Source: Pseudoalteromonas luteoviolacea
Lineage (GTDB): Bacteria; Pseudomonadota; Gammaproteobacteria; Enterobacterales; Alteromonadaceae
Direction: 5' to 3'
DNA length: 64,000 nt
NCBI RefSeq assembly: GCF_018100925.1
Contig: NZ_JAGJEH010000003.1
Span: 248,001-312,000, forward strand
Made by a program: the position numbers and the translations under genes. The notes under the pieces are model-generated. The model was not told the origin of the DNA. It worked only from the letters and a program-made list of their open reading frames with translations, and made no database searches. Numbering within the stretch: the stretch's first letter is position 1; each line of letters opens with the position of its first letter. Shown in pieces: positions 55,975 to 64,000 of this stretch.

Positions 55975-58077
55975 TTAGAACGTATATTTCGCATTTAGTG
56001 CAAAATTACGCCCTGGTTGCGTATACTGTCCTAGCGCTGCGTCAGCCGACTGCCCAGCGACGCTCTCATATGGCGTGTATTCCTTATCCAATAAGTTAAA
56101 GACGCCCGCATTAAGTCTAAAGTTGCCAAAGTCGTATTCAGCGAAGAGATCAACTGTCCCCCAACCCGCTGTTTTGACCTTGTCATCAGCTGGTACCTTA
56201 GTCATACGTTTGGCAGCTTTAAATGCCGCAGTAACGGACCAGTTGTCTAACTCATAGCGTGCCTTTACAAAACCATTTAGCGGGCTAATAGTACTAATAT
56301 AGTCATTAGTTTCTTTGTCTTTACCCTGTACATAGGAAAAACCAGAATTAAACGACACATTGTCATTCACCCAAATAGTGAAGTCAGCTTCTAGTCCTTT
56401 GATCTCTACTTCTGCAATATTTTGGTACTGATAATAAGTCTTAGGAGGCATACCTGGAATTTGGCTTGGCTCAACACGCACTATTTTGTTTGAGATAAAA
56501 TCATCAAATTTTGAATTAAATACCGTGACAGAGAACTGTTTCGACTCAAAATCACCTTTAACGCCGAATTCAACGCTGTCGCTTGTTTCTGGATCTAGCT
56601 CAGAGTTCGGTAGAATTTGATAAAATGGCTCAACACCGTGACTTTGGTATGCAAGATCATGAGGTGGAATTTTGAAACCACGAGAATACTGAGCAACAAC
56701 GTTCAAGTTTTCTGACACAGAGTAAACCACGCCCAGTTTTGGCGACAGAGCCGTTTCACTGATGTCTCCAAATTCTGTGCCCGCGTATAATTCGCTTTGT
56801 TTAGCATCCATCTCATAGCGGTCTATGCGTAGGCCAGCATTGAGCTTAAGTGTATCAGGTATCAAGGTAATATTGTCTTGAACAAATAAACCTAGCATAG
56901 TTGTGTCTGCACCAGGGAACGTCTTTTGCCCTTCTCTATCTAGGGTTTTGTTTCCCTGTGTATCAATTCGTGTTTTATAGCGAGGACGAGCCGTCTCATA
57001 GCTATCGTAATCAAAGCCGTAAACCAATTGATGAGACAAAGAGCCAAATTCAAGCTGCTTATCAAGGACTAAACGCGTGCCGAAAATAGATTGCTCAAAG
57101 CGATAGTCATTGAAGTCAGTATATGGACCAGTGCGACTGCGGCTGCCATCATTTGCGCGGATCTGATCGCTTAATTGCTCAAAGTCTGTGTAATAAACTT
57201 GTGCGCTTAGATTATCGTAAAAACTGGTTGCACTCGCTGTATCAAACTCTAGAGAGAATGAAATGCTTTCATTATCATCTCTTGTTTCATAAGCATTTTC
57301 AGTAACAATTTGCTCAACATCTTGGTCAAAGTAGTCCACTGTCGCCAAGATACGCTCATTGTCAGTAATTATGAATTCAGATTTGAGTAGCAGTGCATTT
57401 GATGTGTAGTCAAAACCGGGCAAATCTTCCGCATAGTTTTGGGTTTCTTCACCATCTCGACGTGTGACCTGAATCGATGTCGCGTTAGAATTACTCAGTT
57501 GCTTGGCGAATGTCGCCGTCGCACTTTTTTCTGCGTTCACGCCATAATACCCAAGACCAACTTGCGCGTACGTATCATTACCCGATAAATAATCAGACGG
57601 ATTTTTTGTCGAAATCACAACAATACCGCCAAGCGCATCTGAACCATATAGCGACGACGCAGCACCTTTGGCAACTTCGATTTGCTTAACATTGTCCACG
57701 TCAAAGTAACCACGGCCGATAAGTAAGCCACCGCCCCCTGCGTAAGCATCATTTAAACGGCGACCGTCTTTGACATACACCACCCGGTTTCCACCGATAC
57801 CACGAATATTGAGCGCTTGGGCTTCACCTGTAGAGCCCGTAGTTGTAATCCCTGTTTGATACTTAAATGCGGTATTTAAGTCAACTGCTAACTCACGTTC
57901 AATCTCTTGTTCGGTGACAACATTTACAGTACCCGCAACATCTTCAAGCTTTTGCTCAATACGCGACCCTGATACTACGATTACTTCGCTATCTTTTTCA
58001 AATTGTTCAGCAACAACATTAGGCGCAGTAAAGACTGCTGCCGCAATACCTAGCGAAAGAGTAGTTCTTTTAAACAT
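55975..58077 (-). CDS. TonB-dependent haem/haemoglobin receptor
   Basis: A 700-residue outer-membrane receptor. The signal peptide ends near VVA; a TonB box (SEVIVVSG) follows, then the plug domain (about 45-165) and a 22-strand barrel ending in the aromatic residue of KYTF. Two haem-receptor signatures are seen together: FKIP (a FRAP-like motif) and PNSELDPE (an NPNL/NPDL-like motif). It takes up haem or haemoproteins with TonB energy and is divergent from the haem ABC transporter. A Fur-box candidate lies in the shared upstream region. Confidence 0.9.
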   Translation of the reverse strand: MFKRTTLSLGIAAAVFTAPNVVAEQFEKDSEVIVVSGSRIEQKLEDVAGTVNVVTEQEIERELAVDLNTAFKYQTGITTTGSTGEAQALNIRGIGGNRVVYVKDGRRLNDAYAGGGGLLIGRGYFDVDNVKQIEVAKGAASSLYGSDALGGIVVISTKNPSDYLSGNDTYAQVGLGYYGVNAEKSATATFAKQLSNSNATSIQVTRRDGEETQNYAEDLPGFDYTSNALLLKSEFIITDNERILATVDYFDQDVEQIVTENAYETRDDNESISFSLEFDTASATSFYDNLSAQVYYTDFEQLSDQIRANDGSRSRTGPYTDFNDYRFEQSIFGTRLVLDKQLEFGSLSHQLVYGFDYDSYETARPRYKTRIDTQGNKTLDREGQKTFPGADTTMLGLFVQDNITLIPDTLKLNAGLRIDRYEMDAKQSELYAGTEFGDISETALSPKLGVVYSVSENLNVVAQYSRGFKIPPHDLAYQSHGVEPFYQILPNSELDPETSDSVEFGVKGDFESKQFSVTVFNSKFDDFISNKIVRVEPSQIPGMPPKTYYQYQNIAEVEIKGLEADFTIWVNDNVSFNSGFSYVQGKDKETNDYISTISPLNGFVKARYELDNWSVTAAFKAAKRMTKVPADDKVKTAGWGTVDLFAEYDFGNFRLNAGVFNLLDKEYTPYESVAGQSADAALGQYTQPGRNFALNAKYTF

Positions 58078-58147
58078 TATCTTTTAACCTCAAACAGGAA
58101 GAATGAATAATTTTCGCTGTGCACTATAAAGGTATTTTCACCCGATC

Positions 58148-58166
58148 GCAAACGATAATTATTTGC
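58148..58166. promoter_or_regulatory. Fur box candidate of the haem locus
   Basis: A 19-base imperfect palindrome, GCAAACGATAATTATTTGC, with seven of nine positions matching between the arms and a GATAAT-T-ATT centre of Fur type. It lies between the divergent receptor and transporter genes, 71 bases from the receptor start and about 155 bases from hmuT. Confidence 0.65.
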
Positions 58167-58320
58167 ATTTCTATAATCATATAGATTTTATTTTCTGTAG
58201 AATGTATTATTGCCGTTATTGGATACATGTACTCATAAGGGATTTGCTAGTCGCTCAAACTGAGGCAATTGCAGCGCAGTTTTGGGTCAAATACTCAAGT
58301 ATCAAAACGTGAGAAGAACA

Positions 58321-59139
58321 ATGAAACATACCTTTTTTATCGGTATTTTACTGATGCTAAACAGCTTTATGGCTAACGCAGAACGTTTAGTTGTTGCAGG
58401 CGGTACAATTACTGACATCGTTTATGCGCTAAATGCTGGTGACAAAGTTGTTGCCGTAGACACCTCAAGTACTTGGCCTCCTAAAGCAGCTGCCCTACCT
58501 AAAGTTGGCTACTATAGAGATCTCGCTGCCGAAGGTATTTTGTCGCAAAAACCGACCATGATTTTGACTTTAGAAGGTGCTGGTCGCCCAGAAGTGCTTA
58601 CACAAATAAAAAGTACAGGTGTACCGGTTCATCATTATGACAAGCCAGATAAAGTTGATGACCTTTACACTTTAATTAACCAAGTCGCAAAAGAGCTAAA
58701 AAAAGAGCACCAGGCGGCTACATTGATTAAATCGCTCAAGTCCCAGCTACCAGAGAAGCCTAAGCCTTCAAATACCAAAGCCTTATTTATTCTCTCCGCA
58801 GGTGAGCGTGGTGTGATGGTCGCAGGTAAAGAAACTGTACCTGAGGTGCTGTTTAACTACACAGGCATTAAAAACATTGCGACACATAACGGATTTAAGC
58901 CAATTAATCGAGAGTCTATGCTCGTCGCCAACCCCGATTTTATCATCGCGCCCAGCCACGTTGTATACGGAGCCGGTGGTCCAGAAAAGTTTTGCAATCA
59001 AGCTGCACTGGCTTTGATCCCCGCTGCGAAGGAATGTCGTCTTTTAGTTATGGATTCATTAATGGCATTAGGTATGACCACACGCTTACCTGAAGCCATT
59101 GCCAAACTAGACGCATTTCACCGTAAGCAGGCACTATGA
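58321..59139 (+). CDS. hmuT: Haem ABC transporter substrate-binding protein
   Basis: A 272-residue periplasmic protein with a signal peptide ending near ANA. It belongs to the cobalamin/haem-binding class III fold (RLVVAGGTITDIVYALNAGD, then GYYRDLAAEGILSQKPTMIL). It carries haem to the permease. I start at the ATG at 58321; the frame is open for 13 codons before it without a signal. Its stop overlaps the hmuU start by four bases. Confidence 0.93.
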   Translation: MKHTFFIGILLMLNSFMANAERLVVAGGTITDIVYALNAGDKVVAVDTSSTWPPKAAALPKVGYYRDLAAEGILSQKPTMILTLEGAGRPEVLTQIKSTGVPVHHYDKPDKVDDLYTLINQVAKELKKEHQAATLIKSLKSQLPEKPKPSNTKALFILSAGERGVMVAGKETVPEVLFNYTGIKNIATHNGFKPINRESMLVANPDFIIAPSHVVYGAGGPEKFCNQAALALIPAAKECRLLVMDSLMALGMTTRLPEAIAKLDAFHRKQAL

Positions 59140-60185
59140 GTAATATTACGCTCCCTATTTTAAATTCAAAACAACATTTAAAATGGTACTGGCTAAGCAT
59201 TTTTTTGCTGCTTAGCCTAGCTTGGCTTTCACTAAGCAGTGGCCCTGTTGGCTGGGATTGGAAAATGCCCATCGTATGGCTGCTACCAAATTCAATGACA
59301 ACCGACATTAATGACCTACATATAAGCGTTGTGTCACAAATTAGACTACCAAGGCTCATGCTTGCCATTTTAGTCGGCTCGGTACTTGCCTGCAGCGGTG
59401 CTGCAACCCAAGCTCTTTGCCGAAACCCATTGGCCGATCCAAGCCTTATGGGTGTCACTGGCGGTGCAGCGGTAGCAGCTATTGCTGTGATAGCACTGGC
59501 CCCTAAGGTCAGTTTTATAAATGAAGCTATGGTTGCACCTGCCGCATTTATAGGCGCATTAACCATTACCTCTGTCATATATCGTCTAGCGAATCATCAA
59601 GGGCAAGTGCAAATCACCACTTTGTTACTCGCTGGCGTAGCTATCAATGCCATAGCCATGGCAATTATAGGCTTGTTTAGCTTTTTTGCGGACGACAGTT
59701 CATTGCGCCTAATGACATACTGGCAAATGGGCTCTCTAGGGGGGGCTAGCTGGTCAGCAATGACTTATGGTGCGCCATTGATCATCATCAGTACAATTAC
59801 GTTGCTGTTGAAAAAGCGTCAAATCAACGCGTTGATGCTAGGAGAGCGAGATGCGAGACATCTAGGTGTCAACGTTAAACGTCTTAAAACCGAAGTAGTA
59901 TTCTTGGTTGCTTTGGGCGTTGGTGGCGCCGTAGCAATGGCTGGTATGATTGGCTTTGTAGGCTTAGTTGTGCCACATATCGCGCGCTTATTGGTGGGCC
60001 CCGACCTACGCAAAATGTTACCACTAAGCATGCTCTTAGGCTGCTTACTCATGCTCTTGGCTGATTGGATTGCACGCTTAATTGTTGCGCCATCTGAATT
60101 GCCAATTGGCATAGTCACCGCTTTATTTGGCGCACCATTTTTTATCTACCAGTTAATCAAACAAAAGCGAGGTGCACATGCTTGA
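59136..60185 (+). CDS. hmuU: Haem ABC transporter permease
   Basis: A 349-residue FecCD-family permease with about nine to ten hydrophobic segments. Family sequences include RLPRLMLAILVGSVLACSGA, QALCRNPLADPSLMGVTGGA and GFVGLVVPHIARLLVGPD. Its start overlaps hmuT by four bases and its stop overlaps hmuV by eight, showing tight translational coupling. Confidence 0.95.
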   Translation: MSNITLPILNSKQHLKWYWLSIFLLLSLAWLSLSSGPVGWDWKMPIVWLLPNSMTTDINDLHISVVSQIRLPRLMLAILVGSVLACSGAATQALCRNPLADPSLMGVTGGAAVAAIAVIALAPKVSFINEAMVAPAAFIGALTITSVIYRLANHQGQVQITTLLLAGVAINAIAMAIIGLFSFFADDSSLRLMTYWQMGSLGGASWSAMTYGAPLIIISTITLLLKKRQINALMLGERDARHLGVNVKRLKTEVVFLVALGVGGAVAMAGMIGFVGLVVPHIARLLVGPDLRKMLPLSMLLGCLLMLLADWIARLIVAPSELPIGIVTALFGAPFFIYQLIKQKRGAHA

Positions 60186-60975
60186 ATGCAAAAACATTAG
60201 CATTACTCGTGGTACCAAGCGTATTATTCACGATCTCTCGTTTACTGCCCATCAAGGTGAATTTATTGTCTTGCTGGGGGAAAATGGCGCGGGTAAATCA
60301 ACCTTGTTGAGTGCAATATGCGATGATTTGTACTACAGCGGTGAGGTATTATTGAATGAGCAGTCGATTCACGTCCTTGATCCTCAAACACTCGCAACCC
60401 AGCGAGCAATGCTACTACAAAACAACCGAGTCAACTTCGCATTTAGTGCCGCAGAACTGATTGCTATGGGTCGCTACCCTTACCATGAAACAGCGCAAGC
60501 ACAAGCGGACGTTGTCAACGATATTATTACGCAAATGTCTCTTGAAGCTTTGGCTGATAGAGATGTCACAGTGTTGTCTGGGGGCGAATTTCAACGCGTA
60601 CAATTTGCGCGTTGTATTGCACAATTAAATGCACATAACACTCAAACTACGGGTAAACTGATGTTGCTAGATGAACCGACATCTGCGCTCGATCTTCACC
60701 ATCAACACGTTACCCTGAGCAAAGCCAAATCGTTTGCTGAACAAGGCAATACCGTGATTGCCGTTTTGCATGATTTGAACCTCGCATCTTTATATGCTGA
60801 TAGAATTTTACTGCTACATCATGGCATTATTTACCATGACGGAAAACCGCAAGACGTATTGCGCCCAGAAGTATTACAGCCTATCTATCGTGCTGGCATG
60901 CAAATTAACTTGCACCCCAGCTTTGAAATCCCTATGATTTTTTCAGAACCGCTAACAGGAGCCTCCAATGCGTGA
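60178..60975 (+). CDS. hmuV: Haem ABC transporter ATPase
   Basis: A 265-residue ABC ATPase. Walker A is GENGAGKST, the signature motif is LSGGEFQRVQFAR, and Walker B is LMLLDEPTSALD. It powers haem import through HmuU. I use the ATG at 60178, with GAGG five bases upstream, in place of the GTG at 60172. It overlaps the next gene by eight bases. Confidence 0.95.
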   Translation: MLECKNISITRGTKRIIHDLSFTAHQGEFIVLLGENGAGKSTLLSAICDDLYYSGEVLLNEQSIHVLDPQTLATQRAMLLQNNRVNFAFSAAELIAMGRYPYHETAQAQADVVNDIITQMSLEALADRDVTVLSGGEFQRVQFARCIAQLNAHNTQTTGKLMLLDEPTSALDLHHQHVTLSKAKSFAEQGNTVIAVLHDLNLASLYADRILLLHHGIIYHDGKPQDVLRPEVLQPIYRAGMQINLHPSFEIPMIFSEPLTGASNA

Positions 60976-61717
60976 ACAAGCCGCTTTTGAAGCACGCACC
61001 CTAGTAAGACAGTCATCTGTCTGTGTGATCTCAACCCTTTCTAAAAACCTACAGGGCTACCCTTTTGGATCTGTGTCTCCTTTTATGACGGACAGCCAAG
61101 GTAGGCTGGTATTTTATATTGCCGGCATCGCTCAGCACTCGCGCAACCTAACTGAAGACAGCCGCATGTGTGCCACGGTTTTTGACGCTGCTGAACAAGG
61201 TGACCAAAACGCCCACGCACGCGTGACTATCGTCGGTGATGCCGCACCAGTGCCAGCCGAGGAATCAGACGCACTGCTAGAGCGTTATGAACGTCAATAT
61301 CCGGAAGCGATTTCTTACCGACAAGCTCATGATTTCCAGCTATGGCGTATGGACGTAAAACGCGTTCGCTACATTGGTGGTTTTGGTCATATCTTCTGGA
61401 TAGAACAAAATGAGTGGGACGCGCAAGAGCCTGAATGGACGTTAGAAGATGAAAAAAGAATGGTTGAGCATATGAATGACGACCATGCTGACGCTAACCA
61501 ACTAATGCTCAAGCTTATCCATCAGATCGAAGCGGAACACGTTATTATGACGACCATAGTGCCTGATGGCTGTTACCTACGAGCCAATGAGAAAAACTAC
61601 TACATTCAATTTGAAAATGTGTGCATGGATAGTCAAGCTGTTAGAATGGAGTTAGTCAGACTCACTAAGTTGGCCAGAAAAGAGCTCAACACCAGCACTG
61701 AAACTGCTCAAGATTAA
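60968..61717 (+). CDS. hugZ: HugZ/HutZ-family haem utilisation protein
   Basis: A 249-residue protein. The N-terminal split-barrel of the pyridoxamine-phosphate-oxidase fold (about 10-145; GYPFGSVSPFMTD, NAHARVTIVGDA) is fused to a C-terminal DUF2470 domain (about 163-240; MVEHMNDDHADANQLML). HugZ/HutZ proteins bind haem and degrade it to release iron. It is the last gene of the haem operon, overlapping hmuV by eight bases, and ends in a strong terminator. Confidence 0.92.
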   Translation: MREQAAFEARTLVRQSSVCVISTLSKNLQGYPFGSVSPFMTDSQGRLVFYIAGIAQHSRNLTEDSRMCATVFDAAEQGDQNAHARVTIVGDAAPVPAEESDALLERYERQYPEAISYRQAHDFQLWRMDVKRVRYIGGFGHIFWIEQNEWDAQEPEWTLEDEKRMVEHMNDDHADANQLMLKLIHQIEAEHVIMTTIVPDGCYLRANEKNYYIQFENVCMDSQAVRMELVRLTKLARKELNTSTETAQD

Positions 61718-61752
61718 ATTGAAACTCAGCTAAATTGAGCAACGTTAGATCA

Positions 61753-61780
61753 AAAAGGGAAGTGTCACCACTTCCCTTTT
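61753..61780. terminator. Bidirectional terminator between hugZ and ffh
   Basis: A perfect 12-bp stem (61753-61764 with 61769-61780) with a TCAC loop, A-rich to the left and T-rich to the right, serving convergent transcripts. Confidence 0.93.
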
Positions 61781-61794
61781 CACATTTTGGCAAA

Positions 61795-63174
61795 TTAAAA
61801 TTTAGGGCCACCGCCGCCAAACATACCCGGTGGCATCATACCTTTCATGCCTCGCATCATTTTCATCATGCCGCCTTTGCCTTTCATCTTTTTCATCATT
61901 TTCTGCATTTGTGTAAATTGCTTTAGCAGCTTATTGATGTCTTGTACCTGAGTACCTGAGCCAGCTGCAATACGCTTTTTACGCGAGCCTTTGATGATTT
62001 CAGGACGGGCACGCTCTTTCGGCGTCATAGAGCTGATAATCGCTTCCATTTGATTAAAGGTTTTGTCGTTAACTTGCCCTTTAACCGCATCCGGTAAATT
62101 ATTCATACCAGGCAGCTTTTCAAGCATGGACATCATGCCGCCCATGTTTTTCATTTGCTTCAACTGCTCAGCGAAGTCTTCAAGGGTAAAGCCATCCCCT
62201 TTAAATACCTTTTCTGCAACCTTAGCCGCTTTATCTTTGTCAACTTTTGCTTCGACTTCCTCGATCAGTGATAAAACATCACCCATACCAAGAATACGAG
62301 ATGCGATACGATCAGGGTGGAATGGCTCTAATGCGTCAGTACGTTCACCGACACCCATAAATTTAATTGGCTTACCCGTTATATTACGGATTGACAGTGC
62401 AGCACCACCGCGAGCATCACCATCAGTTTTCGTTAAGATCACACCTGTCAGCGGTAGCGCTTCATCAAATGCTTTTGCCGTGTTTGCCGCATCTTGACCG
62501 GTCATGGAGTCAACAACAAATAGGGTTTCAATTGGGTTTATCGCCGCGTGTAGCGCTTTGATCTCTTCCATCATGTCACTATCGACATGAAGACGACCAG
62601 CGGTATCCACCAGCACCACGTCGATGAATTTTTTCTTGGCGTGACTTACTGCATTGTTTGCAATATCAACAGGCTTTTGTGAAATATCACTGGGGAAAAA
62701 CTCAACATCAACTTCTGAAGCTAAGGTCTCAAGCTGTTTGATTGCGGCAGGACGATAAACGTCGGCACTGACAACCAATACAGATTTTTTCTTTTTCTCT
62801 TTCAGAAATTTAGCAAGTTTACCGACACTGGTCGTCTTACCAGCACCTTGTAAACCAGCCATCATGACAACTGCTGGCGGCTGTGCGTTGAGGTTAAGCT
62901 CTTCGTTAGCTTCACCCATCGCTTTCTCAAGTTCTTCACGAACAATTTTAATGAAAACCTGACCAGGACTTAGACTTTTGGTTACTTCTACACCAACAGC
63001 ACGCTCTTTAACTTGCTTTACAAACTCGCGTACCACAGGCAATGCCACATCAGCTTCCAGTAAAGCCATGCGCACTTCGCGTAGTGTTTCTTTAATATTG
63101 TCTTCGGTCAGTCGGCCCCTGCCACTGATGTTTTTAAGCGTTTTTCCTAAGCGTTCTTGGAGGTTCTCAAACAT
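61795..63174 (-). CDS. ffh: Signal recognition particle protein Ffh
   Basis: A 459-residue GTPase that, with 4.5S RNA, targets inner-membrane proteins to FtsY. It has an N domain (1-90), a G domain with GLQGAGKTTSVGKLA, DTAGR and TKTDGDARGGAAL, and a Met-rich C-terminal M domain that binds signal sequences (MQKMMKKMKGKGGMMKMMRG and beyond). It is divergent from the ypjD-like gene, as in E. coli. Confidence 0.97.
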   Translation of the reverse strand: MFENLQERLGKTLKNISGRGRLTEDNIKETLREVRMALLEADVALPVVREFVKQVKERAVGVEVTKSLSPGQVFIKIVREELEKAMGEANEELNLNAQPPAVVMMAGLQGAGKTTSVGKLAKFLKEKKKKSVLVVSADVYRPAAIKQLETLASEVDVEFFPSDISQKPVDIANNAVSHAKKKFIDVVLVDTAGRLHVDSDMMEEIKALHAAINPIETLFVVDSMTGQDAANTAKAFDEALPLTGVILTKTDGDARGGAALSIRNITGKPIKFMGVGERTDALEPFHPDRIASRILGMGDVLSLIEEVEAKVDKDKAAKVAEKVFKGDGFTLEDFAEQLKQMKNMGGMMSMLEKLPGMNNLPDAVKGQVNDKTFNQMEAIISSMTPKERARPEIIKGSRKKRIAAGSGTQVQDINKLLKQFTQMQKMMKKMKGKGGMMKMMRGMKGMMPPGMFGGGGPKF

Positions 63175-63337
63175 GTATCGCTTCCACTATCTCGTAATTA
63201 CGCAACATTATACTGATATGCGCGCAACTAATACAGTATTCAAGTTATACAAAGATTCTTTTTACAAAGTCTATGCAAGCGGCGAGGCTTAAAATACAAT
63301 AGCCTATTAAAGGACCACGAAAGTAGACACAAAGTTC

Positions 63338-64000
63338 ATGATCATCATTTTGTCATTGTTGGCGAGCCTGTTTTATATACTAGCAACCGGACACGTGCTT
63401 TCACGTTTATTCCACAAAGAGGGCCCAAGTCAGAAGCTAACCGTTATTCTAAGCACGGTTGCAATTTTGAGCCATATGCTGGTTTTAGTGAATTCGGTGT
63501 TTACTCAACACGGGCAAGATTTGAGTACCATCAATATTGCGCTGTTGACTTGCTGGGTCATTGTGGTTTCTGTCACAACAGTTTCATTGAAGTTTCCCGC
63601 GACTTTACTTTTACCCGTTGTCTACGGCTTTGCAGCTATTCTATTGATTGCAAGTTTGTTTATTCCACATCACATTATTATGGATGATATCCATGTCGAC
63701 ATTGGCCTGGTCACACATATTTCATTATCACTGTTGGCCTATTGTATTCTGATCATCGCCACGCTATACGCTGTCCAATTTTATTTCATCGACAAACGTC
63801 TAAAAAGCAAAGACCTTGCAATTATGAATAGTCACCTCCCCCCATTAATGCAAGTAGAGTCCCAACTTTATCAACTGCTTACAGTGGGAACAGGACTCTT
63901 AACCTTGGCGTTGTTGGCCGGGTTTGTATTTTTAGATGGCATGTTTGCCAAAGCTTCTATCCACAAAACAGTGCTTTCTCTAATCGCATGGACTATTTTT
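63338..64000 (+). CDS. ypjD: YpjD-like inner-membrane protein (cytochrome c assembly family), 3' part missing
   Basis: The frame is open from the ATG at 63338 to the right edge: 221 codons, no stop. It is strongly hydrophobic, with about seven segments, and shows the CcmC/CcsA-type pattern (VTHISLSLLAYCILIIATLYA, cited in part) that defines YpjD/HemX-like proteins. This gene commonly lies divergent from ffh. Its role is unclear: a function in haem handling or cytochrome assembly is presumed from the family. An AAAG element lies close to the start; AAGGA is further upstream. Confidence 0.85.
   Translation, partial: MIIILSLLASLFYILATGHVLSRLFHKEGPSQKLTVILSTVAILSHMLVLVNSVFTQHGQDLSTINIALLTCWVIVVSVTTVSLKFPATLLLPVVYGFAAILLIASLFIPHHIIMDDIHVDIGLVTHISLSLLAYCILIIATLYAVQFYFIDKRLKSKDLAIMNSHLPPLMQVESQLYQLLTVGTGLLTLALLAGFVFLDGMFAKASIHKTVLSLIAWTIF

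Noticed and set aside
62063-62497. 144-codon frame antisense to ffh
   Set aside because: It is Ser/Ala-rich low-complexity translation of the opposite strand of a well-supported gene.
1-64000. CRISPR arrays, tRNA or rRNA genes, insertion sequences, prophage
   Set aside because: I found no repeated spacer-separated units, no tRNA- or rRNA-like stretch, and no transposase, integrase or phage structural protein among the reading frames.

Overview
The window is about 64 kb of chromosome from a marine gammaproteobacterium, most likely an Alteromonadales member close to Pseudoalteromonas. This rests on three things: the many gene neighbourhoods shared with Escherichia, Vibrio and Shewanella; class II ketol-acid reductoisomerase beside ilvY; and marine traits (modular chitinase, haem uptake, many c-di-GMP and chemotaxis proteins). 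The base composition is moderately AT-rich. I saw no rRNA, tRNA, CRISPR array, insertion sequence or prophage. Almost everything is ordinary core chromosome with short accessory stretches.

Layout. 1-6.4 kb: a truncated lipoprotein gene, an orphan OmpR-type regulator, divergent ilvY/ilvC with a palindromic operator candidate, and a chemotaxis receptor. 6.5-11.1 kb: a transglutaminase-like/TPR lipoprotein overlapping an M28 peptidase, a GIY-YIG protein running antisense into that peptidase, bamE, an ankyrin membrane protein and a small membrane protein. 11.2-15 kb: a YjiH-type membrane protein and bamC, divergent from gcvR-bcp. 15-25.3 kb: two large minus-strand blocks, rpoE-rseA-rseB-rseC and lepA-lepB-rnc-era-recO-pdxJ, with nadB divergent from rpoE. 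25.3-29.3 kb: sdhE-ygfX, ygfZ-slyD, a bacterial PH-like protein, a DUF481 outer-membrane protein and a DUF440 protein. 29.5-35 kb: a crotonase, cidA-cidB, mscS and a multidomain GH18 chitinase. 35-37.8 kb: aroC-prmB divergent from smrB. 38-39.4 kb: a tandem-receiver regulator, then a cluster of very small genes behind a sigma54-like promoter and a long inverted repeat. 39.4-44.4 kb: a 2-Cys peroxiredoxin, fadR, dsbB, a comEA-like gene, SOS-regulated yebG and an aspC-like aminotransferase.

44.5-50.8 kb is a signalling block: a GAF protein, a receiver-PP2C-ATPase protein with its STAS partner (the layout of HsbR/HsbA and CrsR/CrsA partner switches), yciH, and a large GGDEF-EAL protein. 50.9-53.5 kb holds pheL-attenuator-pheA convergent with tyrA. 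53.7-55.7 kb is rpsP-rimM-trmD-rplS. 56-61.7 kb is a haem acquisition locus: an outer-membrane receptor divergent from hmuT-hmuU-hmuV-hugZ, with a Fur-box candidate between. ffh and a truncated ypjD-like gene close the window.

The regulatory signals best supported by sequence are the pheL attenuator, the LexA box before yebG, the sigmaE-type promoter before rpoE and the Fur-like palindrome in the haem locus. The least explained stretch is 38.84-39.41 kb. I found no clear undescribed defence or biosynthetic system.
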